Source: Latilactobacillus sakei
GTDB lineage: Bacteria > Bacillota > Bacilli > Lactobacillales > Lactobacillaceae
Length of the DNA stretch: 64,000 nt
Direction of reading: 5' to 3'
Assembly (NCBI GenBank): GCA_002953655.1
Contig: CP025839.1
Location: 2,039,572 to 2,103,571, forward strand
Shown: in pieces, positions 42,155-61,598 of the stretch
Numbering within the stretch: position 1 is the first letter of the stretch
Layout: every line of letters begins with the position of its first letter
Program-made: the position numbers and the translations under genes
Notes under the pieces: generated by a model
Databases searched by the model: none
Seen by the model: only the letters and a program-made list of their open reading frames with translations
What the model was told of the DNA's origin: nothing

Positions 42155-42744
42155 GAAATAAGCCTCCCTATTAATATTTCAACACATTGCTTATCCCCGT
42201 TTTCAATTAGATATTGTCGAACATCCCCCGTTAGGATACTATTTTTTATGTGTTCATCTTGTAACAATTGAGTTTCAGTTAATATCTGCTGATATGCACT
42301 TGCTAATCGTCTTTTTGTACCGTCAGTCCACATTTTAACACGATTACTCTGTAATTCCTTATTAGTGATAAAATTAATAATATCAGATTTTTTTAACGTA
42401 TCTTTATGACTTATAATCGATTGCCAATAAACTTCTCTCATAAATTCATAGAATAACTGATCAGTCCTCAAAATAGAATATAATAGAACTATTTTTGCAG
42501 TATCTTGATCAACTTCAACAAACTTTGTTACTAAATAATCATCAAGATAATTTAATCTTTTCAAGATAATTTCTACAGCAATTTTCCTTCTACTAATTGA
42601 TGGTAATTGCAATAAATCCTCTTCGATAACTTGTCTTCGTATTTTTTCTGTAGGAACACCTTTTACTAGTAATTCTCCAACCCTTCTAGACTCGAGAAAC
42701 ATTAAAGGTCTAGTATTTAACGTAGTTCTATAGTTATCTTTCAT
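42151..42744 (-). CDS. brxA: BREX protein BrxA (DUF1819, NusB-like)
   Basis: 197 residues. The DUF1819 family start TRPLMFLESRRVGELLVKG is clear; helical throughout. BrxA is a small DNA-binding helical protein of type 1 BREX. First gene of the operon; AAAGGAG lies 9 bases before the ATG and a TATACT -10 element with the small dyad ACTAT-TAGT-ATAGT lies about 25 bases further upstream. The rRNA operon terminator ends 60 bases away. Confidence 0.92.
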   Translation of the reverse strand: MKDNYRTTLNTRPLMFLESRRVGELLVKGVPTEKIRRQVIEEDLLQLPSISRRKIAVEIILKRLNYLDDYLVTKFVEVDQDTAKIVLLYSILRTDQLFYEFMREVYWQSIISHKDTLKKSDIINFITNKELQSNRVKMWTDGTKRRLASAYQQILTETQLLQDEHIKNSILTGDVRQYLIENGDKQCVEILIGRLIS

Positions 42745-42803
42745 ACTATTTTCTCCTTTTAGGATTACTATTAGTATAGTAGATATTCATAAGATAATCT
42801 AAC

Positions 42804-42838
42804 AAAAAAAGGCTGAACCCTGAGGTTCAACCTTTTTA
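42804..42838 (-). terminator. rRNA operon 1 terminator
   Basis: AGGCTGAACC-CTGA-GGTTCAACCT with A and T tracts, directly after 5S. Confidence 0.88.
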
Positions 42839-42843
42839 ATTTG

Positions 42844-42960
42844 CGTGGCAACGTCCTATCCTCGCAGGTAGTTTCCCACCAACTACTATCGGCGCTAAGA
42901 AGCTTAACTACTGTGTTCGACATGGGAACAGGTGTATCCTTCTTGCTATCGCCACCACAC
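42844..42960 (-). rRNA. rrf: 5S ribosomal RNA, operon 1
   Basis: About 117 nt beginning TGTGGTGGCGATAGCAAGAA on the minus strand and ending TTGCCACGC; the conserved CCCATGTCGAACACAG region is present. It is 90 bases downstream of 23S. Ends are estimated from pairing of the terminal stem. Confidence 0.93.
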
Positions 42961-43050
42961 TATTTGTGCTTACGCACTGAGAAGAACTTCGTTCTCTCAA
43001 AACTGCATAATAAGTAATATTTTCATTTCAAAAGCCAAACATTGCACCTT

Positions 43051-45967
<2,917 letters not shown>

Positions 45968-46187
45968 CTATCTTTACCTACGGTAAAGGGTTATTATTTG
46001 AGTTTAGCGATATGAACTAATTCATATTTCTATTATTAAAAAACTCTTTAAAACGCAATGTTTTTCTCGGCTTTTAAAACTAATATATTACTTATTATCC
46101 AGTTTTCAAAGAACAAAGTTTGAGAGTAGACCTCTCAAAACTAAACAAAGTTTTGATTTCGCAAATGTACAAGGTTTTCCGTATTAT

Positions 46188-47768
<1,581 letters not shown>

Positions 47769-47919
47769 AAGTTTGTAGCTCTTGTTTTGTTACTTAATTT
47801 ATTTGCTAGCGAAATTGACTTCGCAAATATGTTGTGCCCTAAAAGGGCGACCCTACACATTTGGTTTATCAAAACTTTGTTCAGTTTTCAAAGATCTACT
47901 GTGTTGAAACAGCTTTTTA

Positions 47920-47948
47920 ATTATATCATATAACTAATTATCTGTCAA
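47920..47948 (-). promoter_or_regulatory. rRNA operon 1 proximal promoter (P2)
   Basis: Full consensus TTGACA (47948-47943), 17 bases, TATAAT (47925-47920). The segment 47769-48105 also contains leader sequence and box-A-like motifs shared with operon 2. Confidence 0.92.
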
Positions 47949-48107
47949 ACACTTTTAAAAATTATTTATCACTTAGAAGTTATAACTCCGTAAGCAACAT
48001 ATAATATGTTATCACGATTAGAATTAAATAACAAGTGTTTTTCAAAAACATTTTAATTATTTATTTCCTCACTCATTACTGAGTTACTCGTTTGAGACAA
48101 CTTTTAT

Positions 48108-48136
48108 ATCTTACCAAGTTAAATCCCAATGGTCAA
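48108..48136 (-). promoter_or_regulatory. rRNA operon 1 distal promoter (P1)
   Basis: TTGACC (48136-48131), 17 bases, TAAGAT (48113-48108) preceded by TGG. This segment is not shared with operon 2, which has another P1. Confidence 0.7.
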
Positions 48137-48218
48137 GCTTTTTCGACATAAATATTATATTTATTCAAAACAGATCTATTACACGCTATTTCAGCATTTA
48201 ATTATTTAAAATAGCCAA

Positions 48219-48253
48219 CAAAAAAGGCTGAACCCTAAGGTTCAACCTTTTTA
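48219..48253 (-). terminator. rRNA operon 2 terminator
   Basis: AGGCTGAACC-CTAA-GGTTCAACCT; one loop base differs from operon 1. Confidence 0.88.
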
Positions 48254-48258
48254 ATTTG

Positions 48259-48375
48259 CGTGGCAACGTCCTATCCTCGCAGGTAGTTTCCCACCAACTA
48301 CTATCGGCGCTAAGAAGCTTAACTACTGTGTTCGACATGGGAACAGGTGTATCCTTCTTGCTATCGCCACCACAC
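48259..48375 (-). rRNA. rrf: 5S ribosomal RNA, operon 2
   Basis: Copy of the operon 1 5S at an offset of 5415 bases; no difference was noticed. Confidence 0.93.
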
Positions 48376-48465
48376 TATTTGTGCTTACGCACTGAGAAGA
48401 ACTTCGTTCTCTCAAAACTGCATAATAAGTAATATTTTCATTTCAAAAGCCAAACATTGCACCTT

Positions 48466-51382
<2,917 letters not shown>

Positions 51383-51602
51383 CTATCTTTACCTACGGTA
51401 AAGGGTTATTATTTGAGTTTAGCGATATGAACTAATTCATATTTCTATTATTAAAAAACTCTTTAAAACGCAATGTTTTTCTCGGCTTTTAAAACTAATA
51501 TATTACTTATTATCCAGTTTTCAAAGAACAAAGTTTGAGAGTAGACCTCTCAAAACTAAACAAAGTTTTGATTTCGCAAATGTACAAGGTTTTCCGTATT
51601 AT

Positions 51603-53183
<1,581 letters not shown>

Positions 53184-53334
53184 AAGTTTGTAGCTCTTGT
53201 TTTGTTGCTTAATTTATTTGCTAGCGAAATTGACTTCGCAAATATGTTGTGCCCTAAAAGGGCCACCCTACACATTTGGTTTATCAAAACTTTGTTCAGT
53301 TTTCAAAGATCTACTGTGTTGAAACATCTTTTTA

Positions 53335-53363
53335 ATTATATCATATAACTAATTATCTGTCAA
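53335..53363 (-). promoter_or_regulatory. rRNA operon 2 proximal promoter (P2)
   Basis: TTGACA (53363-53358), 17 bases, TATAAT (53340-53335), identical to operon 1. The region 53184-53520 is shared leader/upstream sequence with a few substitutions. Confidence 0.92.
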
Positions 53364-53522
53364 ACACTTTTAAAAATTATTTATCACTTAGAAGTTATAA
53401 CTCCGTAAGCAACATATAATATGTTATCACGATTAGAATTAAATAACAAGTGTTTTTCAAAAACATTTTAATTATTTATTTCCTCACTCATTACTGAGTT
53501 ACTCGCTTGCGACAACTTTACT

Positions 53523-53551
53523 AGTATACCAACTTACAATAACAGATACAA
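53523..53551 (-). promoter_or_regulatory. rRNA operon 2 distal promoter (P1)
   Basis: TTGTAT (53551-53546), 17 bases, TATACT (53528-53523) with TGG before it. The sequence differs from P1 of operon 1 although it occupies the same place. Confidence 0.7.
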
Positions 53552-53571
53552 GGACTTTCTGAAAAAGATTC

Positions 53572-53615
53572 AAAAAAAGAAGACCCGCGACACAAATACG
53601 TGTCTGCGGGTCTTC
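53572..53615 (-). terminator. terminator of the ABC-F gene
   Basis: AGACCCGC-GACAC ... GTGTC-TGCGGGTCT, a two-part stem followed on the minus strand by TTCTTTTTTT. Confidence 0.88.
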
Positions 53616-53623
53616 TCTCGTTA

Positions 53624-55249
53624 TTAAGCGTATAGTTTAGCAACTTGTTTTTGTAATTCTGGATGTGCTAAGAATTCATCATAGTTTGTTTCGGCACGAT
53701 CAACTAAACCGTTGGCTGAGACTTCAATGATGTGATCTGCAATTGTTTGAATAAACTGGTGATCATGAGATGTAAAGATCAAAGCACCCTTGAAATCGAT
53801 CAAGGCATCATTCAATGATGTAATTGATTCCAAATCCAAATGGTTGGTTGGATCATCTAATAGTAAAGTGTTTGATTTTTGAAGCATGATTTTAGATAGG
53901 ATACAACGAACCTTTTCCCCACCAGAGAGGACATTAATTTCCTTCGTTACTTCATCCCCAGAGAATAACATCTTCCCTAAGAAGCCACGTAAGAAAGTAT
54001 TGTCGTCTTCACCTTTAGCGGCAAATTGACGTAACCAGTCTAAGATGATGAGTTGATCATCATTAAAGGCTGAGTTCGTATCTCTTGGTAAGTATGATTG
54101 TTGACTCGTCACACCCCAGGTCACTGTACCACTATCTGGTTCTACTTCACCAGCTAAGATTTGCATTAAGACAGCTGTCGCAACATCATTTCGTGAAACG
54201 ATTGCTGCTTTTTCGTCTGGCTTAACTGAGAAGCTGATGTTATCTAACACTTTAACACCATCGATTGTTTTTGAGACGTTCTCAACCCGTAAAAGGTCAT
54301 TGCCCAATTCGCGTTCGAAATCGAACTTAATGAATGGGTATTGACGTGAAGAAGGTTGGATATCTTCTAATGTAATCTTCTCTAATTGCTTCTTACGAGA
54401 AGTAGCTTGTTTTGATTTTGAAGCATTAGCACTGAAACGTGCGATAAAGTCTTGTAATTCTTTGATTTGTTCTTCTTTTTTAGCATTAACGTTTGATTGT
54501 AACTTAGCTGCCAACTTACTTGATTCTAACCAGAAGTCGTAGTTACCAACGAATGTCTTGATGCGACCGAAGTCCACATCACACATCATTGTACATACTT
54601 GGTTTAAGAAGTAACGGTCATGGGAAACAACGATCACGATGTTCGGGAAGTCAGCCAAGAAGTTTTCTAACCATTCAACTGAGGCACTGTCCAAACCATT
54701 AGTTGGTTCGTCCAATAATAGGATATCAGGTTTGCCAAAGAGTGCTTGACCAAGTAAAACCTTAATCTTTTGCCCTTCCATCAATTCACTCATCTTCACA
54801 TGATGTAAAGATTCATCGATTCCTAAAGCTTGGAGTAATTGAGCCGCTTCTGATTCAGCATCCCAACCATTCATTTCAGCGAATTCAGCTTCTAGATCAG
54901 CAGCCTTCATCCCATCTTCTTCAGTGAATTCAGCTTTAGCATATAGGGCATCCTTAGCTTGCATCACTTCATATAACTTCTTATGACCTTGGATCACGGT
55001 CTCTAACACTTCGAATTCTTCAAAAGCGTAGTGATCTTGATTCAAACTCGACATCCGTTCATTAGGGCCCATTGAGATGTGGCCTGATGATGGTTGTAAT
55101 TTACCTTCTAATAATTTTAGAAAAGTTGACTTACCTGCACCATTGGCACCGATCACGCCATAACAATTTCCAGGTGTAAACTTCAAATTAACGTCTTCAT
55201 ATAACTTACGCCCAGAAAGCGTTAAGCTCATTTCACTAACAGTTATCAC
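53624..55249 (-). CDS. ABC-F family ATPase (YbiT/YkpA-like)
   Basis: 541 residues, two nucleotide-binding domains joined by a charged linker, no membrane segments. Domain 1: Walker A GVIGANGAGKST, Walker B ILLLDEPTNGLD, but the signature is weak (MSELMEGQKIKVLL). Domain 2: signature LSGGEKVRC is intact, but the Walker A place reads AAIVSRNDVATAVLM with no Gly-Lys-Ser/Thr, and Walker B has LLLDDPTNHLD with Asp for the catalytic Glu. So only one of the two composite sites looks competent. ABC-F proteins act on the ribosome in translation; the YbiT/YkpA group is the nearest I can name. Confidence 0.88.
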   Translation of the reverse strand: MITVSEMSLTLSGRKLYEDVNLKFTPGNCYGVIGANGAGKSTFLKLLEGKLQPSSGHISMGPNERMSSLNQDHYAFEEFEVLETVIQGHKKLYEVMQAKDALYAKAEFTEEDGMKAADLEAEFAEMNGWDAESEAAQLLQALGIDESLHHVKMSELMEGQKIKVLLGQALFGKPDILLLDEPTNGLDSASVEWLENFLADFPNIVIVVSHDRYFLNQVCTMMCDVDFGRIKTFVGNYDFWLESSKLAAKLQSNVNAKKEEQIKELQDFIARFSANASKSKQATSRKKQLEKITLEDIQPSSRQYPFIKFDFERELGNDLLRVENVSKTIDGVKVLDNISFSVKPDEKAAIVSRNDVATAVLMQILAGEVEPDSGTVTWGVTSQQSYLPRDTNSAFNDDQLIILDWLRQFAAKGEDDNTFLRGFLGKMLFSGDEVTKEINVLSGGEKVRCILSKIMLQKSNTLLLDDPTNHLDLESITSLNDALIDFKGALIFTSHDHQFIQTIADHIIEVSANGLVDRAETNYDEFLAHPELQKQVAKLYA

Positions 55250-55279
55250 TTGATTCCCTCACTTTTCTTCCATGACTCT

Positions 55280-55317
55280 AAAAAGCCAACCGTTTCATGT
55301 GAAACGGCTGGCTTTTT
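55280..55317 (-). terminator. terminator after mnmG
   Basis: AAAAAGCCAaCCGTTTCA-TG-TGAAACGGcTGGCTTTTT; one mismatch in 18 pairs. Confidence 0.88.
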
Positions 55318-55373
55318 ACCATTGACAATATATGCTTAACTCTAACATATCTAATGACTAGTTATCAACCAGG

Positions 55374-57266
55374 CTATTTGACCTTAGCAATCTTACCTTG
55401 TTGAATATATACGCTTAGAATCCCGATATCGGCTGGGTTCACCCCACCAATCCGACTTGCTTGCGCAAGTGTTTCGGGTTGAATTTTTTGTAATTTTTGA
55501 CGTCCTTCTGTTGCAAGGCCTTCAATGGCGTCGTAATCGATATTAGCTGGAATCTTCTTGGCTTCCATCCGTTTTAACTTCGCAATCTTAGCCTTTTCCT
55601 TATCAATATACCCTGCGTATTTGATTTGGATTTCAACTTGTTCCACAACGCGGTTATCAATTCCTTCGACCGCTGGAATGAATTGAATTAAATCAGCATA
55701 CTTCACTTCTGGCCGTTTCAAGAAGTCACTGGCTAAAACACCATCTTTAAGTGGAGCCTCACCCTTAGCCGCTAAAAAGGCTTGGATTTCTGGGGTTGGT
55801 TTTAAGCGAATCGTTTCTAAACGTGCTAACTCAGCTTCAACGGCTGCTTTTTTCACTTCATAACTGTCAAAACGGTCATCATTGATTAAACCTAATTCAT
55901 GACCCTTTTCCGTTAAGCGTAAATCAGCGTTATCGTGACGAAGCATCAACCGGTATTCCGCACGTGAGGTTAATAGACGATAAGGTTCCTTCGTGCCCTT
56001 CGTGACCAAGTCATCGATCAAGACCCCGATGTAAGCTTCACTGCGGTCTAAGATGAATGGGTCGCGGCCCGTTTGTTTGAGGGCAGCGTTGATTCCGGCC
56101 ATCAAACCTTGACCAGCAGCTTCTTCATATCCTGAAGTGCCGTTCATTTGACCGGCTGTATAAAGATTTTCAACCACTTTGGTTTCAAGGGTTGGTTTTA
56201 GTTGCCATGGTTCAACGACATCATATTCAATCGCATAACCAGGGCGCATCATTTGGGCATTTTCTAACCCTTCGATCGAATGGATCATTTTGTGTTGGAT
56301 TTCTTCTGGCATTGATGTTGAGAAATCACCAACGTAATATTCTTCTGTTTCGCGGCCTTCTGGTTCCAAGAAAATTTGGTGGCGAGGCTTATCCGCGAAG
56401 CGGACGATTTTATCTTCAATTGATGGGCAATAACGTGGGCCGACACCTTCAATCACACCGGTAAACATTGGGGCGCGGTCGAGATTATCGCGAATCACTT
56501 GATGCGTCGTATCATTCGTGTACGTCATCCAACAAGAAAGTTGGTCTTTCAAATAAGCACTATCAGGTGTTTCGAAACTAAAGTGGTTCGGTTCCTTATC
56601 CCCTGGTTGTTCTTCCGTCTTTGAAAAGTCGATTGTGGTGCCGTCCACGCGTGGGGGTGTCCCGGTTTTAAAACGCGTCAACACAAAACCGTTATCTTCA
56701 AGACTCTCTGAAAGTTTAATAGAAGGAATTGAATTATTAGGACCTGATGAATACGTTAATTCACCAATGATAATCTTGCCGCGTGAGGCTGTTCCGGCTG
56801 TTAAAATCACACTGTCAGCACTGTAACGAGCACCCGTGTTAGTCACAATCCCTTTGCAGACACCGTCTTCAACGATCAATGATTCAGCAATGCCTTGACG
56901 GAGTGTTAAGTGATCCGTCGTTTCGATTGTCCGTTTCATTGTCCGGTGATAGGCATGCTTATCAGCTTGGGCGCGTAATGCGCGGACAGCTGGACCTTTA
57001 CCTGTATTTAGCATCCGCATTTGGATGTAAGTCTTATCGATATTGCGGCCCATTTGACCACCCAAGGCGTCAATTTCACGGACCACGATGCCTTTTGCCG
57101 GGCCACCCAATGATGGGTTACATGGCATAAAAGCCACCATATCTAAGTTAATCGTTAATAATAATGTTTCGCGGCCCATTCGTGCAGCAGCTAATGCCGC
57201 TTCGGAACCTGCATGGCCGGCACCGACGACAATCACGTCGTAGTGCGCTGCGTCATATTCTCGCAT
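55374..57266 (-). CDS. mnmG: tRNA uridine-5-carboxymethylaminomethyl modification enzyme MnmG
   Basis: 630 residues from the ATG at 57266 (AAGGAG 8-9 bases upstream; the frame is open to 57293). FAD fold [23 protein letters not shown], conserved [11 protein letters not shown] with the active Cys, and the C-terminal helical domain that binds MnmE and tRNA. With MnmE it modifies the wobble uridine of several tRNAs. It follows mnmE by 30 bases. Confidence 0.97.
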   Translation of the reverse strand: MREYDAAHYDVIVVGAGHAGSEAALAAARMGRETLLLTINLDMVAFMPCNPSLGGPAKGIVVREIDALGGQMGRNIDKTYIQMRMLNTGKGPAVRALRAQADKHAYHRTMKRTIETTDHLTLRQGIAESLIVEDGVCKGIVTNTGARYSADSVILTAGTASRGKIIIGELTYSSGPNNSIPSIKLSESLEDNGFVLTRFKTGTPPRVDGTTIDFSKTEEQPGDKEPNHFSFETPDSAYLKDQLSCWMTYTNDTTHQVIRDNLDRAPMFTGVIEGVGPRYCPSIEDKIVRFADKPRHQIFLEPEGRETEEYYVGDFSTSMPEEIQHKMIHSIEGLENAQMMRPGYAIEYDVVEPWQLKPTLETKVVENLYTAGQMNGTSGYEEAAGQGLMAGINAALKQTGRDPFILDRSEAYIGVLIDDLVTKGTKEPYRLLTSRAEYRLMLRHDNADLRLTEKGHELGLINDDRFDSYEVKKAAVEAELARLETIRLKPTPEIQAFLAAKGEAPLKDGVLASDFLKRPEVKYADLIQFIPAVEGIDNRVVEQVEIQIKYAGYIDKEKAKIAKLKRMEAKKIPANIDYDAIEGLATEGRQKLQKIQPETLAQASRIGGVNPADIGILSVYIQQGKIAKVK

Positions 57267-57296
57267 GTTTTGTTCTCCTTTAATATGGTTCAAGAT

Positions 57297-58685
57297 CTAT
57301 TTACCTAAACAGAATTGGCTAAAGAGTTCCGTAATCAATTCATCTGGTGCTGAATCCCCGGTAATCTCACCGAGCTTGTCCCAACAGTTGGTCATATCAA
57401 TTTGCACCAGGTCAACTGGCATGCCAGCTGCAATCCCGCTAATGACTTCATCTAATGATTGTTGTGCTTGGTTTAATAAGCCAATTTGGCGGGCGTTGGT
57501 AATCATCACCGTACTTTGGCTATTTTCAATCCCACCGAAGAAGAGTTTGGCGATTTGGGCTTCCAAATCAGTCACCCCTTCACTCGTTAAAATTGACGTT
57601 TGAATCAATTCATCAGCACGTACTAATGTTTGGAGTTCATCTAAGTCCAATTGATTAGGTAAGTCAGTCTTATTTAAAATAATGATCCGTTTTTTATCAG
57701 TTGTCGCTGTGATTAGTTCGCGATCTTCAATCGTTAAAGGTTCGCTTTGGTTTAGGACCAGTAAAATCAAGTCAGCTTTGGTAATTGCCGCACGACTTCT
57801 TTCGACCCCAATCTTTTCAACCTTATCTTCCGTATCATGAATCCCCGCCGTATCGACCAGCTTCAATGGTACGCCGCGGACGTTAACGTATTCTTCCAAA
57901 ACATCACGGGTCGTTCCAGCAACATCCGTCACGATGGCTTTATCTTCATGTAAAAGATGGTTTAACAAACTTGATTTGCCGACGTTTGGTCGCCCAACGA
58001 TGGCCGTTGCCAACCCTTCACGCAAGACTTTCCCTTGTTGCGCTGTTTGGAGTAATTCACCAATCCGCCCTTTAACAAGTTCAGCTTTTTCAAGTAAAAT
58101 CCGGGTGGTCATTTCATCGGTATCATATTCGGGATAGTCAATGTTGACTTCGACTTGCGCCAATACTTCTAGGATTTCTTGACGCAAATTTTTAATGAGA
58201 TGCGTTAAGCTCCCGTCCAATTGATCAACAGCAACTTGCATTGCCCGGTCAGTCTTGGCCCGGATAAGATCCATCACAGATTCAGCCTGGGTTAAATCAA
58301 TCCGCCCGTTTAAAAAGGCCCGCTTCGTGAATTCGCCCGGTTCGGCCATTCGTGCACCGTAACTCATCAATAGTTGCAAGATTCGGTTAGTCGCCACAAT
58401 CCCACCATGACAATTAATTTCAATCACATCTTCGCGCGTAAAGGTTTTAGGCGCCCGCATGACAGAAACCATGACTTCGTCGACCACTGCATCGGTTTTA
58501 GGGTCAATAATATGGCCATAATTAATCGTATGGCTCGCCACTTTATCGAGATCCTTGCCGCGATAAACCCGTTTAATGATGGCTAAACTGTCATCTCCTG
58601 AAAGACGCACAATTGAAATTGCCCCCTCACCAGGTGGTGTTGAGATTGCCGTAATCGTATCAAATTCTGTGACTGTCGTTGGCAT
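57297..58685 (-). CDS. mnmE: tRNA modification GTPase MnmE
   Basis: 462 residues. N-terminal folate-binding domain ([21 protein letters not shown]), helical domain, inserted G domain with [15 protein letters not shown] (G1), DVAGTTRD (G2), [16 protein letters not shown] (G3) and NKTDLP (G4), and the C-terminal CFCLGK-like end reading FSQFCLGK with the catalytic Cys. Partner of MnmG, encoded next to it. Confidence 0.97.
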   Translation of the reverse strand: MPTTVTEFDTITAISTPPGEGAISIVRLSGDDSLAIIKRVYRGKDLDKVASHTINYGHIIDPKTDAVVDEVMVSVMRAPKTFTREDVIEINCHGGIVATNRILQLLMSYGARMAEPGEFTKRAFLNGRIDLTQAESVMDLIRAKTDRAMQVAVDQLDGSLTHLIKNLRQEILEVLAQVEVNIDYPEYDTDEMTTRILLEKAELVKGRIGELLQTAQQGKVLREGLATAIVGRPNVGKSSLLNHLLHEDKAIVTDVAGTTRDVLEEYVNVRGVPLKLVDTAGIHDTEDKVEKIGVERSRAAITKADLILLVLNQSEPLTIEDRELITATTDKKRIIILNKTDLPNQLDLDELQTLVRADELIQTSILTSEGVTDLEAQIAKLFFGGIENSQSTVMITNARQIGLLNQAQQSLDEVISGIAAGMPVDLVQIDMTNCWDKLGEITGDSAPDELITELFSQFCLGK

Positions 58686-58715
58686 TATAAAAGCTTCCTT
58701 CCTAAAATAGCTGCA

Positions 58716-58776
58716 TAAAAAAAGCGCTTAGCGTCCACCCCTCCCGTCATTGCGTAAGGGGTGGACAAAGCACTTT
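58716..58776 (-). terminator. long terminator between khpB and mnmE
   Basis: On the minus strand AAGTGCTTtGTCCACCCCT pairs with AGGGGTGGACgctAAGCGCTT, followed by seven T. Confidence 0.85.
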
Positions 58777-58843
58777 CACTACTTTATCGATATTTAATTA
58801 GTTTCATTATACACGATTTCTATCGACCGTCAATTGACAAGTC

Positions 58844-59566
58844 TCAAAAAGAACGCGCTAGTTCAACCACAATTACCCGGCGATCGCCGCGGCCTTCTGA
58901 GTGGGTTTGCACGTGGCGATTATCTGTTAAATAGCCATGAACAATCTTCCGTTCAAATGCTGGCATCGGCTCTAAAGTGACCGCCTTACCAGTTGCGACC
59001 ACTTCTCTGGCCGCCTTATCTGCTAAATGTTTAATAATCGTCGCTCTTCTTTGCCGATAATCACCAACATCTAACATCATCAACTGTTTACCTTTAGTGT
59101 GATGATCATAATACGTTTGCGCTAAATATTGGAGCGCATTGATCGTCTTGCCGTGTTTACCAATCAACAAGCCTTCCTTAGACGTCTTTAAATGAAAGGT
59201 AACTTGCTTGTGTTCTTTGGTGACGGTCATCGTGACCGGCGTACCAATCTGCGCTGTTATGTCGGTAATGTATTGCTTTAAGGCTTCAATTGTCGCCTCA
59301 CGACTCTGCCGCATTGGCGCCTTTTCTGGCTGATCTGCTGGCTCAGTTGCTACGTCAGCCACGCTTGGTTGTGCCGGTTCAACTGGGGTTGGTTCAGCGA
59401 CCGTTATCGGCTTTAACGTAACGATTGCCGGTTGCTTACCAAACCCTAAAAAACCCTTCTTACCTTCTTCAAGGACATCAACTGTGACCTCTTCACGCGT
59501 CACTTTTAACGCGGCTAACCCCGCTTCAATGGCGGCTTGAATATCCTTACCTTCAAAAGTTGGCAT
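58844..59566 (-). CDS. khpB: RNA-binding protein KhpB/Jag (SpoIIIJ-associated)
   Basis: 240 residues from the ATG at 59566 (GGAGG 7 bases before; the frame extends to 59602). Jag_N domain residues 1-52 (TFEGKDIQAAIEAGLAAL, KKGFLGFGKQPA), an acidic Pro-rich linker, KH domain with GLLIGKHGKTINALQYL, and R3H domain ending REVVATGKAVTLEPMPAFERKIVH. It acts with KhpA in RNA-based control of cell growth and wall synthesis. It is usually next to yidC; here pepF and a small gene separate the two. Confidence 0.95.
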   Translation of the reverse strand: MPTFEGKDIQAAIEAGLAALKVTREEVTVDVLEEGKKGFLGFGKQPAIVTLKPITVAEPTPVEPAQPSVADVATEPADQPEKAPMRQSREATIEALKQYITDITAQIGTPVTMTVTKEHKQVTFHLKTSKEGLLIGKHGKTINALQYLAQTYYDHHTKGKQLMMLDVGDYRQRRATIIKHLADKAAREVVATGKAVTLEPMPAFERKIVHGYLTDNRHVQTHSEGRGDRRVIVVELARSF

Positions 59567-59657
59567 TTTTAAACCTCCGCTCATTAAGTGCCAGTTTGTC
59601 ACTGGACGCTTATTTTTGTCTAATATTAGTATAACATGCCCGCTTTTTAAGCGACAC

Positions 59658-61451
59658 CTAATCTAAATCGGTAGCGGTTAGCTCTAAAAAGAGCGCCACA
59701 TCTTGGGCGATTGAGTCCGCCGCTGCTTGCCAAAAGGCCGGTTGCGTCAAATCAACGCCTAAATGTTTTTGCGCTAATTCTTCAGTACTCATATTGGCGG
59801 TATCTTGCAAGAGTGCGATATAGTCGGCTTCAAAATGCGGCACACTTTGTGCTTTGGCGTAAATCCCCATGGAAAAGAGATACCCAAATGTATACGGGAA
59901 GTTATAAAATGGTACGTCATCGAAGAAGAAATGTTGCTTATCCGCCCAGAATAATGGATCATAATCCGTTAGTGCATCCGCATAGGCTTCTTTTTGGGCG
60001 CTCAACATAATCCCTTTCAAATCGTCAGGCGTTAGTAGCCCTTGTTGCCGCATTTCATAGAAGCGATGTTCAAATAAATAGCGCGCATGAATATTCATAA
60101 ACATATCGATGGCGTTCGTTATTTTTTGATCGAGTAAGTTAATCTTCGTCGCGCGATCTTGCGCTTCATTGACTGTTGCATCGACCACGATTAATTCCGC
60201 CAACGTCGAAGCCGTTTCGGCGACGTTCATCGCATAGTCTTGGCGCCAACCAGGTAATTGATTAATCATCATCGTATGAAAGCCGTGCCCTAATTCATGC
60301 GCCAAAGTTGAAACGCCGCCGGGTGTGCCATCGTAGGTCATGAAAATTCTAAAATCATTAGTTTCGGGTAAATCGGTCATGTAGCCACCCGGTTGTTTGC
60401 CCGGCCGATCTTCCGCTTCAATCCACCGTTTTTCAAACGCGGTTTGTGCGACGGTTGCCATTTTCGGACTGAAATCCCGGAAATGCGCAATGATAAATTC
60501 AGCAGCTTCGTCATACGATTTTTTAGTCATTTGGAAATCATCAACCACGACTGGTGCCCAAGTATCTTGCCAAGCTAACTGCTTTTTACCCATTAAAGCG
60601 GCCTTGCGGTTCAAAAAAGCAACCAGTGGGGCCTTATTTTGGCTGACTACCGACCACATCGCATCCAGCGTAGCTGGTTGCATTCGGTTATCTTCCAGCG
60701 GCTTTTTCATAAAGTCGGTGGTCCCATGAGCTTGATAAGTCGTTAATCTAAAACCGGCTAAGTGATTCAAGGTATCCGCCAACATTGGTGAAAAACGATC
60801 CCAAGTTTGTTGCCAATTTTTAAAAACCACTTCGCGAACTTTAGGATCTGGATCTGATTCAAACTTATTTTGGGCCTGCCCAGCTGATAAGGTTTGGTCT
60901 AAATAAGGAATCTGGGTTTCCGCAACGATTGTATCGTAGTGATCACTCCAACCTTGCAAACCATCGAGTGCCAATTGGTCCAACAATTTTTCGGTTTGTT
61001 CATCTAATAAGTCCGCCCCTTGCTGACGTTTTTCCCGTAGGTTGAACTGAATCAGTGCAAAGGCTGGTTGGTTAGCTAATGTTTCAAATTGTTCCGTCGT
61101 CAAGGCCACTAATTTTTTCGTCAACAAGACATCAATTTGACGGGCGGTATTTTGCAATTGGTTAATGCGGTCCATCATGGGTGCGACTTGTTGGTTACGC
61201 TCGTCGACCGATTGAATCATATTAACGAAACTACCAGTTTGCTTCAACCCGGATTCAATTTGTTGTAATTGCGTCGTGATGGCCTGCATTTGTTCAAAGG
61301 CCGGTTCATCAAACACAAATTGCCAGTCACTTGTCATTTTTAAAACAACCGGAATCTGTTGCCCCAATGCTTGGAGTCGATTTTCTAAGGCTGGTGAGGC
61401 TAAGCCCCCTTTAAAAATGGTTTCTAAATCCCATTGTTCTGAGTAAGTCAT
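59658..61451 (-). CDS. pepF: M3 family oligoendopeptidase (PepF type)
   Basis: 597 residues, cytoplasmic zinc metallopeptidase. The zinc motif HExxH is in STLAHELGHGFHTMM, with the third ligand Glu in the helix NVAETASTLAELIV. The N-terminal helical domain and the C-terminal PFYNFPYTFGYLFSMGIYA segment are typical of the PepF/M3B group, which cleaves peptides of about 7-17 residues. Single-gene unit. Confidence 0.93.
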   Translation of the reverse strand: MTYSEQWDLETIFKGGLASPALENRLQALGQQIPVVLKMTSDWQFVFDEPAFEQMQAITTQLQQIESGLKQTGSFVNMIQSVDERNQQVAPMMDRINQLQNTARQIDVLLTKKLVALTTEQFETLANQPAFALIQFNLREKRQQGADLLDEQTEKLLDQLALDGLQGWSDHYDTIVAETQIPYLDQTLSAGQAQNKFESDPDPKVREVVFKNWQQTWDRFSPMLADTLNHLAGFRLTTYQAHGTTDFMKKPLEDNRMQPATLDAMWSVVSQNKAPLVAFLNRKAALMGKKQLAWQDTWAPVVVDDFQMTKKSYDEAAEFIIAHFRDFSPKMATVAQTAFEKRWIEAEDRPGKQPGGYMTDLPETNDFRIFMTYDGTPGGVSTLAHELGHGFHTMMINQLPGWRQDYAMNVAETASTLAELIVVDATVNEAQDRATKINLLDQKITNAIDMFMNIHARYLFEHRFYEMRQQGLLTPDDLKGIMLSAQKEAYADALTDYDPLFWADKQHFFFDDVPFYNFPYTFGYLFSMGIYAKAQSVPHFEADYIALLQDTANMSTEELAQKHLGVDLTQPAFWQAAADSIAQDVALFLELTATDLD

Positions 61452-61598
61452 ATCCTTGCCCTCCGCTTTTCAACTATTGCGCCTATTATAACGAATTTTA
61501 GCGACCAGTGCGACGATTTTAAGCGGCCGCCTACTAGACATTTGCTTTAAATCTGTTATATTAGCAATGTAAGCAGATACATAACTGCTAGAAAGGCG

